From Actinomyces trachealis (lineage in GTDB: Bacteria; Actinomycetota; Actinomycetes; Actinomycetales; Actinomycetaceae), in assembly GCF_015711475.1 (NCBI RefSeq), contig NZ_CP065027.1, positions 744,001-808,000 on the forward strand: a DNA stretch of 64,000 nucleotides. Direction: 5' to 3'. The notes beneath the pieces were generated by a model. The model did no database searches. It saw only the letters and a list, made by a program, of their open reading frames with translations, and was not told the origin of the DNA. The position numbers and the translations under genes were made by a program. Positions within the stretch are counted from its first letter, which is position 1, and the number at the start of each line of letters is the position of its first letter. Shown here piece after piece: positions 44,964-53,847 of the stretch.

Positions 44964-45821
44964 ATGCGCGCTATTTCTAAACCTGCTCACAGGCGTACCG
45001 TGGCCGTGCTGGCCTCTGTTTCAGCAGCCTTGACGTTTGCAGCCTGCGGTACCAGCGGTTTGACCTCAGCACCTCTGACCGACTCGGAGATGCGTGATTT
45101 CCTGATGCGATCCAACGACTTCGCTCTCGCAGCGGACAATGCGGGCTTTGCTGCCGTGCAGGCGGCTGCATTTGCGCAGCGCGACACCTTGGTCAAGGCG
45201 CGCTCTACTGAGGTCGACTCGATGGGCATCGCTCAGGTCAAGGCCGATGGTGAGGTGACCCTCTCTGGTCTGCGCGCTCGGATTGACGCCCTTAAGGGGC
45301 GGACGGCTTCAGACGAGGACAGCCTGATTCAGGCAGCGCTCACCAAAGCCACGACCGCGATCAAGGGTGATGACAAGGAAGCTATCATCAACGCCCTAGC
45401 TGAGCTGGACTCAACCTTGAGTTCTGTGGAGGCAGCCGTCCAGAAACGGGAGAACCCGACGCCGGAGGTTAAGGAGGTGTTCGCTGGCGATACCGCCACC
45501 GAGGTTCCGGGGCAGCAGGCAACCGAGGATTCTGGGACTAGTAACACCAGCACGCAGGACACCGGCACGGGTGATGGAGGTAACGCCGACTCTGAGCAGG
45601 ACTCTTCTTCGGTTGGAAACCTGGGGAATAACGGCACCCCTTCAGAATCACCGAAGCCTCAGCCAAGCGACAACGCTATTCCGGGGGAATCGTCTACTAC
45701 CCCTGCCGAGACCGCGGCTACAGAGAATCCCCAGAACCCGCCGACGTCTGCACCCCCGGTCGATACTGTGCACGAGCATGGCGCTGGGGCACAGGCGGGG
45801 GGCGCCCCACCAAACCCCTGA
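44964..45821 (+). CDS. Lipoprotein of unknown function, Ser/Thr/Pro-rich tail
   Basis: A 285-residue exported protein. Basic N-terminus, hydrophobic core and lipobox FAAC with C28 as the lipid-attachment residue. Residues 35-165 are helical and acidic (coiled-coil-like pairs such as ALAELDSTLSSVEAAVQKRE). From about residue 170 the protein is a low-complexity Ser/Thr/Asp/Pro tail ending GGAPPNP, which is typical of cell-wall-spanning linkers. No family recognised. It starts 64 bases after leuB and could be co-transcribed with it, although function gives no reason for that. Confidence 0.7.
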   Translation: MRAISKPAHRRTVAVLASVSAALTFAACGTSGLTSAPLTDSEMRDFLMRSNDFALAADNAGFAAVQAAAFAQRDTLVKARSTEVDSMGIAQVKADGEVTLSGLRARIDALKGRTASDEDSLIQAALTKATTAIKGDDKEAIINALAELDSTLSSVEAAVQKRENPTPEVKEVFAGDTATEVPGQQATEDSGTSNTSTQDTGTGDGGNADSEQDSSSVGNLGNNGTPSESPKPQPSDNAIPGESSTTPAETAATENPQNPPTSAPPVDTVHEHGAGAQAGGAPPNP

Positions 45822-45973
45822 CCCGCCCAGTTCTGACCTGGTAAAACAGCACTGACCACCCAGCCGCGGAAGTGAGCTGGGCCGGTTGTTGTCCTTGCGC
45901 TTGGCCCCCAGATACTCGGAGGTGGGTATCTGGGGTATCCGGCAGCAGTTTGCGCCGACTTCCTGCTCTGGTC

Positions 45974-46744
45974 TTAGGAGGACTTGATCGGAGTGGCGCT
46001 GGGTTTGGCGGTGGCTGCGGCCCCCGGCCAGTGGGCGTCGTCTGCAGGATTGAGGGTCACGCCGCCAGTCACTTGCCCCCAAGCGTTCTCATCCAGGGTG
46101 CCGCCCGTACAGGTCTCGGTGATTGACACTAGGGTGCCGGTGGCGGAGAAAGCCCGCACGAAGGAACGGCCAACAACCTCTGAGGTTAGGACCGTCGCGG
46201 TGAAATCAGTGGTGACTCCGGTGTAAGGCTTGTCGCCGTTGGCCACCTGTTGTGGCTCCTTCTTCTTCTCCTGGAACCGCTTGTACTTCTGTGCCAAGCC
46301 CTCGGACCAGGCCATGGATAGGTGCCGGTCGTCTCCTCCAGCGACAAGTAAACTGGCGGAGCGAGTCACGTCCACTTGAATGGTGCACAGGGGCGTGGCG
46401 GAAGCCCAGGTGCGTGAGAAGACCTCTGCGTCTGGACGCTGTGTAGAGGCGTCTGTGGGGGAGTCGGTTGGGCGTGGGGCAGGCTCATAGCCGTTGACAC
46501 TGGGCCACCCAACCTTCACATGCGGCAAAGTGGTGGGTTGAGCGGTAGGTAGCGGTGTCGGCATGGTCATACCGGAAGGCACCACATAACCCGGCCCGTC
46601 TGTTCCCTGCGCTGAAGAGCTCTTGGTCAGCCGATCAAGATCAAAGGAAGAACAGCTGGATACAAGAGCCGCCACCATGGCGGCAACCGCCGTTGATTGT
46701 GCAAACCGTCTGCGAGGGGAGAGGGATAGGGAGGGCATGCGCAA
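45974..46744 (-). CDS. Putative lipoprotein of unknown function
   Basis: A 256-residue exported protein: N-terminal RRR, hydrophobic segment and the lipobox VSSC with C31. A Pro/Thr-rich linker (about 50-105) leads into a folded domain rich in Thr and Val with a Cys in PLCTIQVDVTRSA and another in ITETCTGG that could form a disulfide. It resembles uncharacterised secreted proteins of actinobacteria; I do not recognise a family. Convergent with the preceding lipoprotein, divergent from ilvE. Confidence 0.65.
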   Translation of the reverse strand: MRMPSLSLSPRRRFAQSTAVAAMVAALVSSCSSFDLDRLTKSSSAQGTDGPGYVVPSGMTMPTPLPTAQPTTLPHVKVGWPSVNGYEPAPRPTDSPTDASTQRPDAEVFSRTWASATPLCTIQVDVTRSASLLVAGGDDRHLSMAWSEGLAQKYKRFQEKKKEPQQVANGDKPYTGVTTDFTATVLTSEVVGRSFVRAFSATGTLVSITETCTGGTLDENAWGQVTGGVTLNPADDAHWPGAAATAKPSATPIKSS

Positions 46745-46870
46745 AGAGTAACGTGCAAGCAGCCAGGTTCCCTAGGGCGGTCCGTGGTCATCTGGTTCTA
46801 ACGCACCGCATTGCGGAACGTATGGTGAGACTCCGGCAGCAGCTGGCGGCTCTCAGCGTAGGGTTTTGGT

Positions 46871-48031
46871 ATGCACGACGCCGTAGCACCGCAGAGCCCG
46901 CTGGAAACCCCTCTCGCAAAGGCGGCCGCTGTGCCGCTGCCCGGAGCCGATGAGCTGGCCGACCGTTTCCCGCTGGAGGCCAACCCACGCCCGGCCTCCC
47001 CGGAGCGTCGCGCTGAGCTGTTGCGGGGCCTGCATTTTGGCACTGTGTTCACCGACCACATGGCGCATGCGCGCTGGAGCCGCTCTGAGGGCTGGCAGCA
47101 GCATGGGATTGTGCCGTTCGCGGAGTTGAGCCTTTCGCCAGCGGCTGCTGTGCTCCACTATGGGCAGGAGGTCTTCGAGGGCATTAAGGCGTACCGGCAC
47201 GCTGATGGCTCGATCTGGACTTTCCGCCCCCGGTACAACGCTGCCCGTCTGAACGCCTCTGCTGCACGTTTGGCGATGCCAGCTCTCCCGGAGGAGGACT
47301 TCGTGGCTTCCCTGGTGGACCTGGTGCGCACAGAGGCTGCCTGGGTGCCTAGCGGGGAGGGTGAGTCGCTCTACCTGAGGCCTTTTGCCTTCGCTTCTGA
47401 GGCTTTCCTGGGGGTCCAGTCGGCCAACGTGATCGACTACTATGTGATCGCCTCTCCCACGGGCGCATATTTCCCCAATGGCCTCAAGCCCATCAGCATC
47501 TGGGTTTCGCAGGACTACCACCGGGCTGGCCGTGGCGGGACAGGCTTCGCTAAGACCGGCGGCAACTATGCCGCCTCCCTGCTGCCGCAGCAGCAGGCGG
47601 CAGAGCGTGGCTGTGACCAGGTCTGTTTCTTGGATGACGTCACTCAGTCAAACCTGGAGGAGCTGGGTGGCATGAACCTGATGGTGGTGCACGCCGACGG
47701 CTCCGTGAGCACCCCCAAACTCACTGGCACCATCCTGGAGGGCAGCACCCGCTCGGCGATCCTGCGTCTGCTGGCTGATGAGGGCCGTGAGGTGCGTGAG
47801 GCGACCATCCCGCTGGTGACTCTGCTGGAGGGCATCAAGTCTGGTGCCGTCACGGAGGTCTTTGCCTGTGGCACGGCGGCGGTAGTCGTGCCGCTCGGGC
47901 GGTTGGCGGGTGAGGGATTCGACGTGGAGATCACGGGCAGCGAGGCTTCCCGCCACATCTACGACCAGCTCACCAGCATCCAGTACGGCAAGGCGGAGGA
48001 CCCCTACGGCTGGATGTACCGCCTGGCCTGA
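46871..48031 (+). CDS. ilvE: Branched-chain amino-acid aminotransferase
   Basis: A 386-residue fold-type IV PLP enzyme of the eukaryotic-like (BCAT-II) form. The PLP lysine sits in FAKTGGNYAASLLPQQQA; EVFEGIKAYRHADGSIWTFRP and the cofactor-binding EELGGMNLMVVHADG are present. It performs the last step of Val, Leu and Ile synthesis and fits the ilv/leu context here. Note the Ala/Pro-rich 25-residue N-terminal tail. It has its own upstream gap of 126 bases; ATG 46871 is used. Confidence 0.95.
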   Translation: MHDAVAPQSPLETPLAKAAAVPLPGADELADRFPLEANPRPASPERRAELLRGLHFGTVFTDHMAHARWSRSEGWQQHGIVPFAELSLSPAAAVLHYGQEVFEGIKAYRHADGSIWTFRPRYNAARLNASAARLAMPALPEEDFVASLVDLVRTEAAWVPSGEGESLYLRPFAFASEAFLGVQSANVIDYYVIASPTGAYFPNGLKPISIWVSQDYHRAGRGGTGFAKTGGNYAASLLPQQQAAERGCDQVCFLDDVTQSNLEELGGMNLMVVHADGSVSTPKLTGTILEGSTRSAILRLLADEGREVREATIPLVTLLEGIKSGAVTEVFACGTAAVVVPLGRLAGEGFDVEITGSEASRHIYDQLTSIQYGKAEDPYGWMYRLA

Positions 48032-48188
48032 GATCTGTGTCTCAGAACTGATAGGGTGCTGCCTGGTCCCACTGGAGCAGTGAACGCTTTGAACGCACGG
48101 GAAACCAGTGCGCATGCAATCCCGTGATGAGGGTGCGTGTGTTGCTCACCCCGTCGCGGCTGTCCGCATCCTGTGATGAGATGGTTGT

Positions 48189-49397
48189 ATGAGCGAATCT
48201 TCCCAGTTCCCTCCACTCCGCCCCACGAGTGCATCTGCTGACGAAGCAGGCAAGGCAAGTGCTAGTGGTGCGGTAGCTGACGAGGCGGCGGCGCTAGCCA
48301 GGACGACCCGCGCAGCTAGAAGGCGTGCGGAGCGCGAGGCGGAAATCGTCGAGGGCCTTCGGGAGGAGGATGAGGGGCGTCGTTCTGGGCGTACCTGGAA
48401 GGTCGTCCTGCTCGCGGTTCTCGTGACCGCCTTCGTGCTGGTTGGTGGGGTGGCGGTAGCTGGTTTCTGGGTGAAATCAAACCTGACCAAGAGCCTTGAA
48501 ACCATCTCAGACCCATTCGTTGACCTGCCTACTCGTGCCCCGGCACAGCCTGTTGAGGTTGGTGAGGAGCCAGCTGTCAATATCCTCGTGTTGGGATCCG
48601 ACTCGCGTATTAGCGCTGGTGACCCCTCACAGTGGCAGGCTGGGGCACAGCGCACGGATGCCATGATGATTGTGCAGATCGCCGGGGACCGTAAGTCTGT
48701 GACTACTATGTCGATCCCGCGTGACTCTTGGGTGAGTATCCCTGGGCACGGCGAGGCTAAGATCAATGCTGCGTACTCTTACGGCGGCCCCAGCTTGGCG
48801 ATCCAGACCGTTGAGGCGCTGACGGCGGTGCACATTGATCACTTCGTCATTGCTGATTTTGAGTCCTTTGCCAAGATGACTGACGAGCTTGGTGGGGTAA
48901 CCATTAATTTGAAGACTCCACAGACCATCGCAGGCACTGACTTCCACCAGGGGGCGCAGAAGCTCAACGGTGAACAGGCGCTCGCGTACGTGCGTGAGCG
49001 CAAGTCGCTGGCCGGCGGTGACTTTGACCGCGTGCGCCGTCAGCAGGCTTGGATGCGCGCGATTGTCCGTCAGATCGTCCAGAACGGCACCCTGTCTGAC
49101 CCGCCCTCGCTTTACTCATTCCTTAAGGTCGCATCGGCTTCTGTGGCGGTGGATGAGGGTTTCAGTTTGGATAGTATGCAGGTGCTGGCGGAGTCACTGA
49201 AAAACGTCGGCTCCGGCATCACCTTCTTCACGGTGCCCACATCTGGAACTGGGATGAGTGCTGATGGGCAGTCGATCGTGCTGCTTGATAAGGCTACTGA
49301 TGAACCGATCTTCAAAGCGTTCTCTGAGGGCAAGATCCACGAGTACCTGGAGCAGCATCCCGACGCCGTAGAGTTGCTACCGGCTACTGTGAACTGA
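48189..49397 (+). CDS. LCP (LytR-CpsA-Psr) family protein
   Basis: A 402-residue enzyme that transfers undecaprenyl-linked glycopolymers to peptidoglycan. A cytoplasmic Ala/Arg-rich N-terminus is followed by one membrane helix (about 71-93) and the LytR_cpsA_psr domain: LVLGSDSRISAGD, QRTDAMMIVQI, SIPRDSWVSIPG, KINAAYSYGGP, the catalytic-site Arg and Asp region in AYVRERKSLAGGDFDRVRRQQ. This position just before a glycosyltransferase locus suggests that it anchors the polymer made by the genes downstream. Confidence 0.93.
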   Translation: MSESSQFPPLRPTSASADEAGKASASGAVADEAAALARTTRAARRRAEREAEIVEGLREEDEGRRSGRTWKVVLLAVLVTAFVLVGGVAVAGFWVKSNLTKSLETISDPFVDLPTRAPAQPVEVGEEPAVNILVLGSDSRISAGDPSQWQAGAQRTDAMMIVQIAGDRKSVTTMSIPRDSWVSIPGHGEAKINAAYSYGGPSLAIQTVEALTAVHIDHFVIADFESFAKMTDELGGVTINLKTPQTIAGTDFHQGAQKLNGEQALAYVRERKSLAGGDFDRVRRQQAWMRAIVRQIVQNGTLSDPPSLYSFLKVASASVAVDEGFSLDSMQVLAESLKNVGSGITFFTVPTSGTGMSADGQSIVLLDKATDEPIFKAFSEGKIHEYLEQHPDAVELLPATVN

Positions 49398-49469
49398 GGG
49401 CTAAGGGTTCGAATGTGCGGCTCTTCCCCGGCGCATCCCTAGTTCCCCAAGGAAGGCGATGAGTGCTTC

Positions 49470-49592
49470 ATGAAGATTGCAGTCATTGGACTGGGCTATA
49501 TTGGACTGCCCACGGCCGCAGTGCTCGCCCGCGAGGTCAACGACTCCAAGCAGGTTCGCGAGTGGATTATCGAGGCGCTGGGGCTTGAGTGA
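49470..49592 (+). pseudogene. Scar of a nucleotide-sugar dehydrogenase (40 codons)
   Basis: The 40-residue frame begins exactly like the UDP-ManNAc dehydrogenase at 51858 (first 20 residues identical, MKIAVIGLGYIGLPTAAVLA) and then jumps directly to a segment matching REVNDSK of that enzyme near residue 293, ending LGLE. The middle of the gene is missing in frame. DNA differs at many silent positions from the intact gene, so it is not a recent duplication. Ancestral deletion at a short repeat encoding Ala-Arg is likely. Confidence 0.85.
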
Positions 49593-49691
49593 CCGGTGAT
49601 TGACCAGTGGCGGATGCCGGGCCAGTCGCTATGATCATTTAGGTTCCCCTTACCCATTTCCCAGCCGACGTCCCGGTGGAAAGGCGGCATT

Positions 49692-51611
49692 GTGGCCGAC
49701 TCACTCTCCGAAACTGCAGTGACGGTGCGTAAGGCACTGTGGCATATGCGCCATGGTGGTCTAGACGGGCTCCGTGAGTTCCAGCGCAGGCGTCGTGCTA
49801 CGGCGTGGGCACGTGCCGGGCACAGGCCCAGGTACAGCAAGGGCGACACCACATTCGCTGAGTGGCCGTTGCCGGACCCGAATGCAACTAGGCCCCACCA
49901 TGACCTCACCGTCGGAGTCATTGCGGATGAGTTCACGACCTTGGCTCTGCAATACGAGTGGCGGGCAGTGCCGTTGCGCCCCAAAGGATGGCGGGAACAG
50001 ATTGATGCCAGCCCCATTGATCTACTTTTTGTAGAGGCAGCATGGCATGGTAACAAAGACTCCTGGCGCTACATGTTGTTTGGGGAACATGGTCCATCGG
50101 CTCGCTTGCGTGCCCTGGTGACTGCGCTGCAAGATGAGGGCATTCCCACTGTCTTCTGGAACAAGGAAGACCCGGCGCATTACGACGAGACCATCGCCAC
50201 CTCTCTACTCTTCGACTGGGTTTTCACGACTGATGAAGCTCTGCTTCCACGCTACCGTCAGGACCTGGGCCATGACCGCGTGGCCTGCCTGCCTTTCGCG
50301 GCCCAGCCAGCGGTGCATAACCCAATCCGGCTGCTGGGCGAGGACGGCCAGCCAGAGGAGCTGCGGGATGTGGCGTTTGCGGGCATGTACTTCGCCCACA
50401 AGTACCCGCAGCGCCGGAAACAGATGGAAACACTGTTGGGAGCAGCCATTGATGTTGAGCCCAAGCTGGACACGGGCCTGGACATCTTCTCCCGGTACCT
50501 CGGGGCGGATCCGAACTACCAGTTCCCAGAACCCTTTGCTGGCCACGTGCGCGGCTCACTCAGCTACCCGCAGATGCTGGCTGCTTACCGCGGCTACCGG
50601 GTGTTCTTGAACGTGAACTCGGTGGTGAACAGCCCTTCCATGTTCGCCCGCAGGATCTTTGAGATCACTGCCTGCGGCACTCCGGTGGTCACCATGCCTT
50701 CGCCCGCGACCAGCCGTTTCTTGCCCGTTGGGACGCTAGCAGTGGTCGACGATCGCGAGGAGGCCGGGCACGCCCTGCGGGCCTTGGTGGGGAACCCGGA
50801 CTTGCGAGACCGCATGGTTTTCCTGGCACAACGGGAGATCTGGCGCCATCACACCTACACCGAGCGGGTGGACCAGGTGCTGCACGCTGTCGGTTTGGGG
50901 GAGAAGGCGGCTAAGCGGCCCACCGTGGCGCCACTGGTGTCTACTATCCGACCGGAGCGGCTGCTGGGGGTGCTGGAGACTTTGGCCATGCAGCAGGAGG
51001 TGGAGCAGCGTCCGGTGATCCTCACACATGGCTTTGAGGCGGATGACGTGGCGCGTGCCCGGGCCCGTGACCTGGGCCTGGATGTGGAATGGATGTGCGC
51101 TAATTTGGGAGACCGGCTGGGGCGTAACTACAACCGCATGCTGGAGCGGGCGGAGGCGGAGTACATCGCCAAGATGGATGACGATGACCTCTACTCTCGC
51201 TGGTACCTGTTTGATTCCCTGGCTGCTGCACAGTATTCGCGGGCAGAGGTGGTGGGCAAGCACGCTTGTTTCATGCATTTGGAGGCGGGGGATCTGATGG
51301 TGCTGCGCTTTCCCGAGTGGGAGCACCGCTACACGGCTTTCGTGGCTGGCCCCACGATGGTGGCGCGCACTGACCTGGCCCGGCAGGTGGGTTTCCCGGA
51401 GACCACCACCGGTGAGGACACTGGCTTCCTGCGTTCGGTGGCTGATGCTGGTGGGCGCATTTACTCGGCTTCACGCTTTGGTTTTGTGCAACGCCGTGAG
51501 GCCCGTGGTGGGCACACCTGGGGTATCTCTTCCGCAGAGGTGCTGGCCACTGGTCGCATTGCGCACTGGGGTGGGCCTGGTGAGGGTGAGCTGCCTGGGG
51601 AGGCGCTGTGA
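49692..51611 (+). CDS. CgeB-like glycosyltransferase fused to a GT2-like domain
   Basis: A 639-residue cytoplasmic protein. Residues about 70-395 resemble CgeB/GT-B glycosyltransferases (DLLFVEAAWHGNKDSW, VFWNKEDPAHY, VAFAGMYFAHKYPQRR, FLNVNSVVNSPSMFARRIFEITACGTPVV). Residues about 410-600 look like a GT-A/GT2 transferase with the metal-binding cluster DDDD at 496-499. The start is a GTG with no obvious strong ribosome-binding site. It probably builds or modifies a surface glycan. Codon usage is G/C-rich like the chromosome, unlike the genes after 53117. Confidence 0.75.
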   Translation: MADSLSETAVTVRKALWHMRHGGLDGLREFQRRRRATAWARAGHRPRYSKGDTTFAEWPLPDPNATRPHHDLTVGVIADEFTTLALQYEWRAVPLRPKGWREQIDASPIDLLFVEAAWHGNKDSWRYMLFGEHGPSARLRALVTALQDEGIPTVFWNKEDPAHYDETIATSLLFDWVFTTDEALLPRYRQDLGHDRVACLPFAAQPAVHNPIRLLGEDGQPEELRDVAFAGMYFAHKYPQRRKQMETLLGAAIDVEPKLDTGLDIFSRYLGADPNYQFPEPFAGHVRGSLSYPQMLAAYRGYRVFLNVNSVVNSPSMFARRIFEITACGTPVVTMPSPATSRFLPVGTLAVVDDREEAGHALRALVGNPDLRDRMVFLAQREIWRHHTYTERVDQVLHAVGLGEKAAKRPTVAPLVSTIRPERLLGVLETLAMQQEVEQRPVILTHGFEADDVARARARDLGLDVEWMCANLGDRLGRNYNRMLERAEAEYIAKMDDDDLYSRWYLFDSLAAAQYSRAEVVGKHACFMHLEAGDLMVLRFPEWEHRYTAFVAGPTMVARTDLARQVGFPETTTGEDTGFLRSVADAGGRIYSASRFGFVQRREARGGHTWGISSAEVLATGRIAHWGGPGEGELPGEAL

Positions 51612-51857
51612 GCGCTGCCTGCAGTGATCTTGGGGGGATGGAGGGTTGTGAGGATCCTGGTTGCCGCGTGGCAGCCGTTCGCACCGCATCAGCGGGAATC
51701 CCCGAGTCGTTTGACTTGAGATGGTCGCACAAGCATCGCGCGACCTGCATGCATGTTCTGGCTCACCGGGGTCCAAGAAACCGCTAAGCTAGGCATGCGG
51801 CGCTTCGCTCCCCGACTGCGCGCGCATGGTTCCCACCATTAAGGAGTTGTCCGACGG
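51612..51857. other. Intergenic region before the dehydrogenase, no gene seen
   Basis: A 246-base gap. A ribosome-binding site (AAGGAG, 51841-51846) precedes the next ATG. Apart from possible promoter elements I see nothing distinctive. Confidence 0.4.
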
Positions 51858-53120
51858 ATGAAGATCGCCGTTATTGGTCTTGGCTATATTGGTTTGCCAA
51901 CTGCTGCGGTGCTGGCGCGTGCCGGTGCTGAGGTTATCGGCGTTGACGTTTCTGACCGGCACGTTGCGGCCGTGAACCGGGGTGAGCTGCCCTTCGTGGA
52001 AGTAGGCCTTGGTGACGTGGTCGCTGATGTGGTTGCCCGTGGGTCGCTCCGGGCACAGGCCGAGACTCCACCCGCAGATGCTTACATCGTTGCGGTGCCT
52101 ACACCGTTCAAAGGCACGGAGCACGAGGCGGATCTGTCTTACATCGAGGCGGCTGCGCGGGCTATCGCTCCTCAACTGGTGGGCGATGAGCTGGTGGTGC
52201 TGGAGTCGACTTCACCTCCTGGCGCTACGGAGCACATGGCTGAGGTCATCCTGGCTGAGCGTCCTGATCTCTCTCTGAATGGTTCGGAGGGGCGCGCGGT
52301 GGTGCACTTCGCGCATTGTCCTGAGCGGGTGTTGCCTGGCCGGATCATGGTCGAGATGGTTTCCAATGACCGGATCATCGGTGGTCTGACCCCGAAGGCG
52401 GCGGAGATGGCGCGTGAGGTCTACGCGACTTTCTGTGAAGGTGAGCTGGTCCTTACCGACGCCAAGACTGCGGAGATGGCCAAACTGGTTGAGAACTCCT
52501 TCCGGGACGTGAACATCGCCTTCGCTAACGAGCTGTCAATTCTGTGCGAAAAACTAGACATAGACGTCTGGGAGCTGATTCAGCTGGCCAACCGACATCC
52601 ACGGGTCAATATCCTGAATCCTGGTCCTGGTGTGGGAGGGCATTGCATCGCAGTAGACCCCTGGTTCATTGTCTCTGCGCTGCCGCAAGAGGCTCGCCTC
52701 ATTAGAACAGCACGTGAGGTGAACGACTCGAAGCCAGGCTACGTGATTGAACAGGTTCGCAAGGCTGTTGAGGGCATACAGAATCCAGTCATCGCGGCTT
52801 TGGGTCTGGCGTTCAAGGCAGACATTGATGATCTGCGCGAGTCTCCCGCGTTGAGTATCACTAAGGAGTTGGCAGGGTTCCTTCCTAACAGTGTAGTGCT
52901 TGCTGTTGAGCCGAACGTTGATGTGTTGCCTGCCAAGCTTATGGATGTTGCGAACGTTGAACTAGCCAGAGTCGAGGACGCGATTAAGCGCGCTGACGTG
53001 GTCGTTCTCTTGGTTGACCACAAGGAATTTGCAGAACTGTCGAAAGAGAAGTTCGGGGCTAAACTTGTTATAGACACCCGGGGTGTATGGAGCGCAGGTG
53101 GAGGTGGCGTCGAAGAATGA
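51858..53120 (+). CDS. wecC: UDP-N-acetyl-D-mannosamine dehydrogenase
   Basis: A 420-residue dehydrogenase oxidising UDP-ManNAc to the uronate, a building block of surface polysaccharides. GLGYIG at 7-12 is the NAD site; the catalytic cysteine is C263 in GPGVGGHCIAVDPWFIV. VENSFRDVNIAFANELSILCEK and GLAFKADIDDLRESPAL are as in WecC rather than UDP-glucose dehydrogenase, though the exact substrate is inferred. Its stop overlaps the ATG of the next gene (ATGA). Codon usage begins to lose G/C bias toward the end of the gene. Confidence 0.9.
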   Translation: MKIAVIGLGYIGLPTAAVLARAGAEVIGVDVSDRHVAAVNRGELPFVEVGLGDVVADVVARGSLRAQAETPPADAYIVAVPTPFKGTEHEADLSYIEAAARAIAPQLVGDELVVLESTSPPGATEHMAEVILAERPDLSLNGSEGRAVVHFAHCPERVLPGRIMVEMVSNDRIIGGLTPKAAEMAREVYATFCEGELVLTDAKTAEMAKLVENSFRDVNIAFANELSILCEKLDIDVWELIQLANRHPRVNILNPGPGVGGHCIAVDPWFIVSALPQEARLIRTAREVNDSKPGYVIEQVRKAVEGIQNPVIAALGLAFKADIDDLRESPALSITKELAGFLPNSVVLAVEPNVDVLPAKLMDVANVELARVEDAIKRADVVVLLVDHKEFAELSKEKFGAKLVIDTRGVWSAGGGGVEE

Positions 53121-53842
53121 AGTTTGCGGCTAGAGAAACAGGTGCTACCGAGCCGTTGCGAAACTGTACCATTGTTCTTCCGAAAGAGCAGTATGATTAC
53201 TTCGACCTATCCTTCTGCGCCTCAAACTGTATTTTTGTAGAGAGTCTCGAAGAGGCTATGAAGTACGGCGGACGTATCGCCATAATGGACATAAGAATGG
53301 AGGAAGTAGATAAAGCCCTAAAATGGGTAGCATCCCATAGCGGTAGACGTCTACAAATTGTGGTGCCGCATATGTGGAATGATATGGTTCAGTTCGTGAT
53401 GTCAGGCGATGACGCGAACACGCTCGACCAGTATACGGTGCATGGCTCGCATATACTCCTAGGGGTAAGAAAAGCCAAGTCGTCAGATAGATCTATTGCG
53501 GACTTCAAGTATGGGATGGAAATTGGCGAACAAGTAGTTGGACGTATGGCCAGCGAAGATCGCAGCGACCGTAAAGAGCTTCAAAAAGCACTAGACAAGA
53601 TGGACGCGCTTATGAGATATATTGAAGAACAGTCGCAGCTTTTGCTCACAAGACTTAATGGCAGCACGTCAAATCAAGATGAGCGCAAGCTCAGCCCTGG
53701 TAGCGAAAACGAGCGAGCGAATCTCCTGAATGAGTTGGTCAAGGTGCGTAACGAGTTCGATGCACTGCAACGCAAGTATGATGCGCTGTCGTCGTCAACA
53801 TTGGGTTCGCTCACGTTGCGTATGTGGGAAAGGAAAAAGTAA
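53117..53842 (+). CDS. Protein of unknown function with C-terminal coiled coil
   Basis: A 241-residue protein I do not recognise. Residues about 10-125 look like a small alpha/beta domain (NCTIVLPKEQYDYFD, GGRIAIMDIRMEEVDKAL, GRRLQIVVPHMWNDMVQFVM). From about residue 150 it is charged and helical with heptad-like spacing (KELQKALDKMDALMRYIEEQSQLL and LLNELVKVRNEFDALQRKYDALS), so coiled-coil dimerisation is likely. No signal peptide. The ATG overlaps the wecC stop; the next gene follows 5 bases after its stop. From here the DNA is visibly A/T-richer. Confidence 0.7.
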   Translation: MKFAARETGATEPLRNCTIVLPKEQYDYFDLSFCASNCIFVESLEEAMKYGGRIAIMDIRMEEVDKALKWVASHSGRRLQIVVPHMWNDMVQFVMSGDDANTLDQYTVHGSHILLGVRKAKSSDRSIADFKYGMEIGEQVVGRMASEDRSDRKELQKALDKMDALMRYIEEQSQLLLTRLNGSTSNQDERKLSPGSENERANLLNELVKVRNEFDALQRKYDALSSSTLGSLTLRMWERKK

Positions 53843-53847
53843 AAGAT

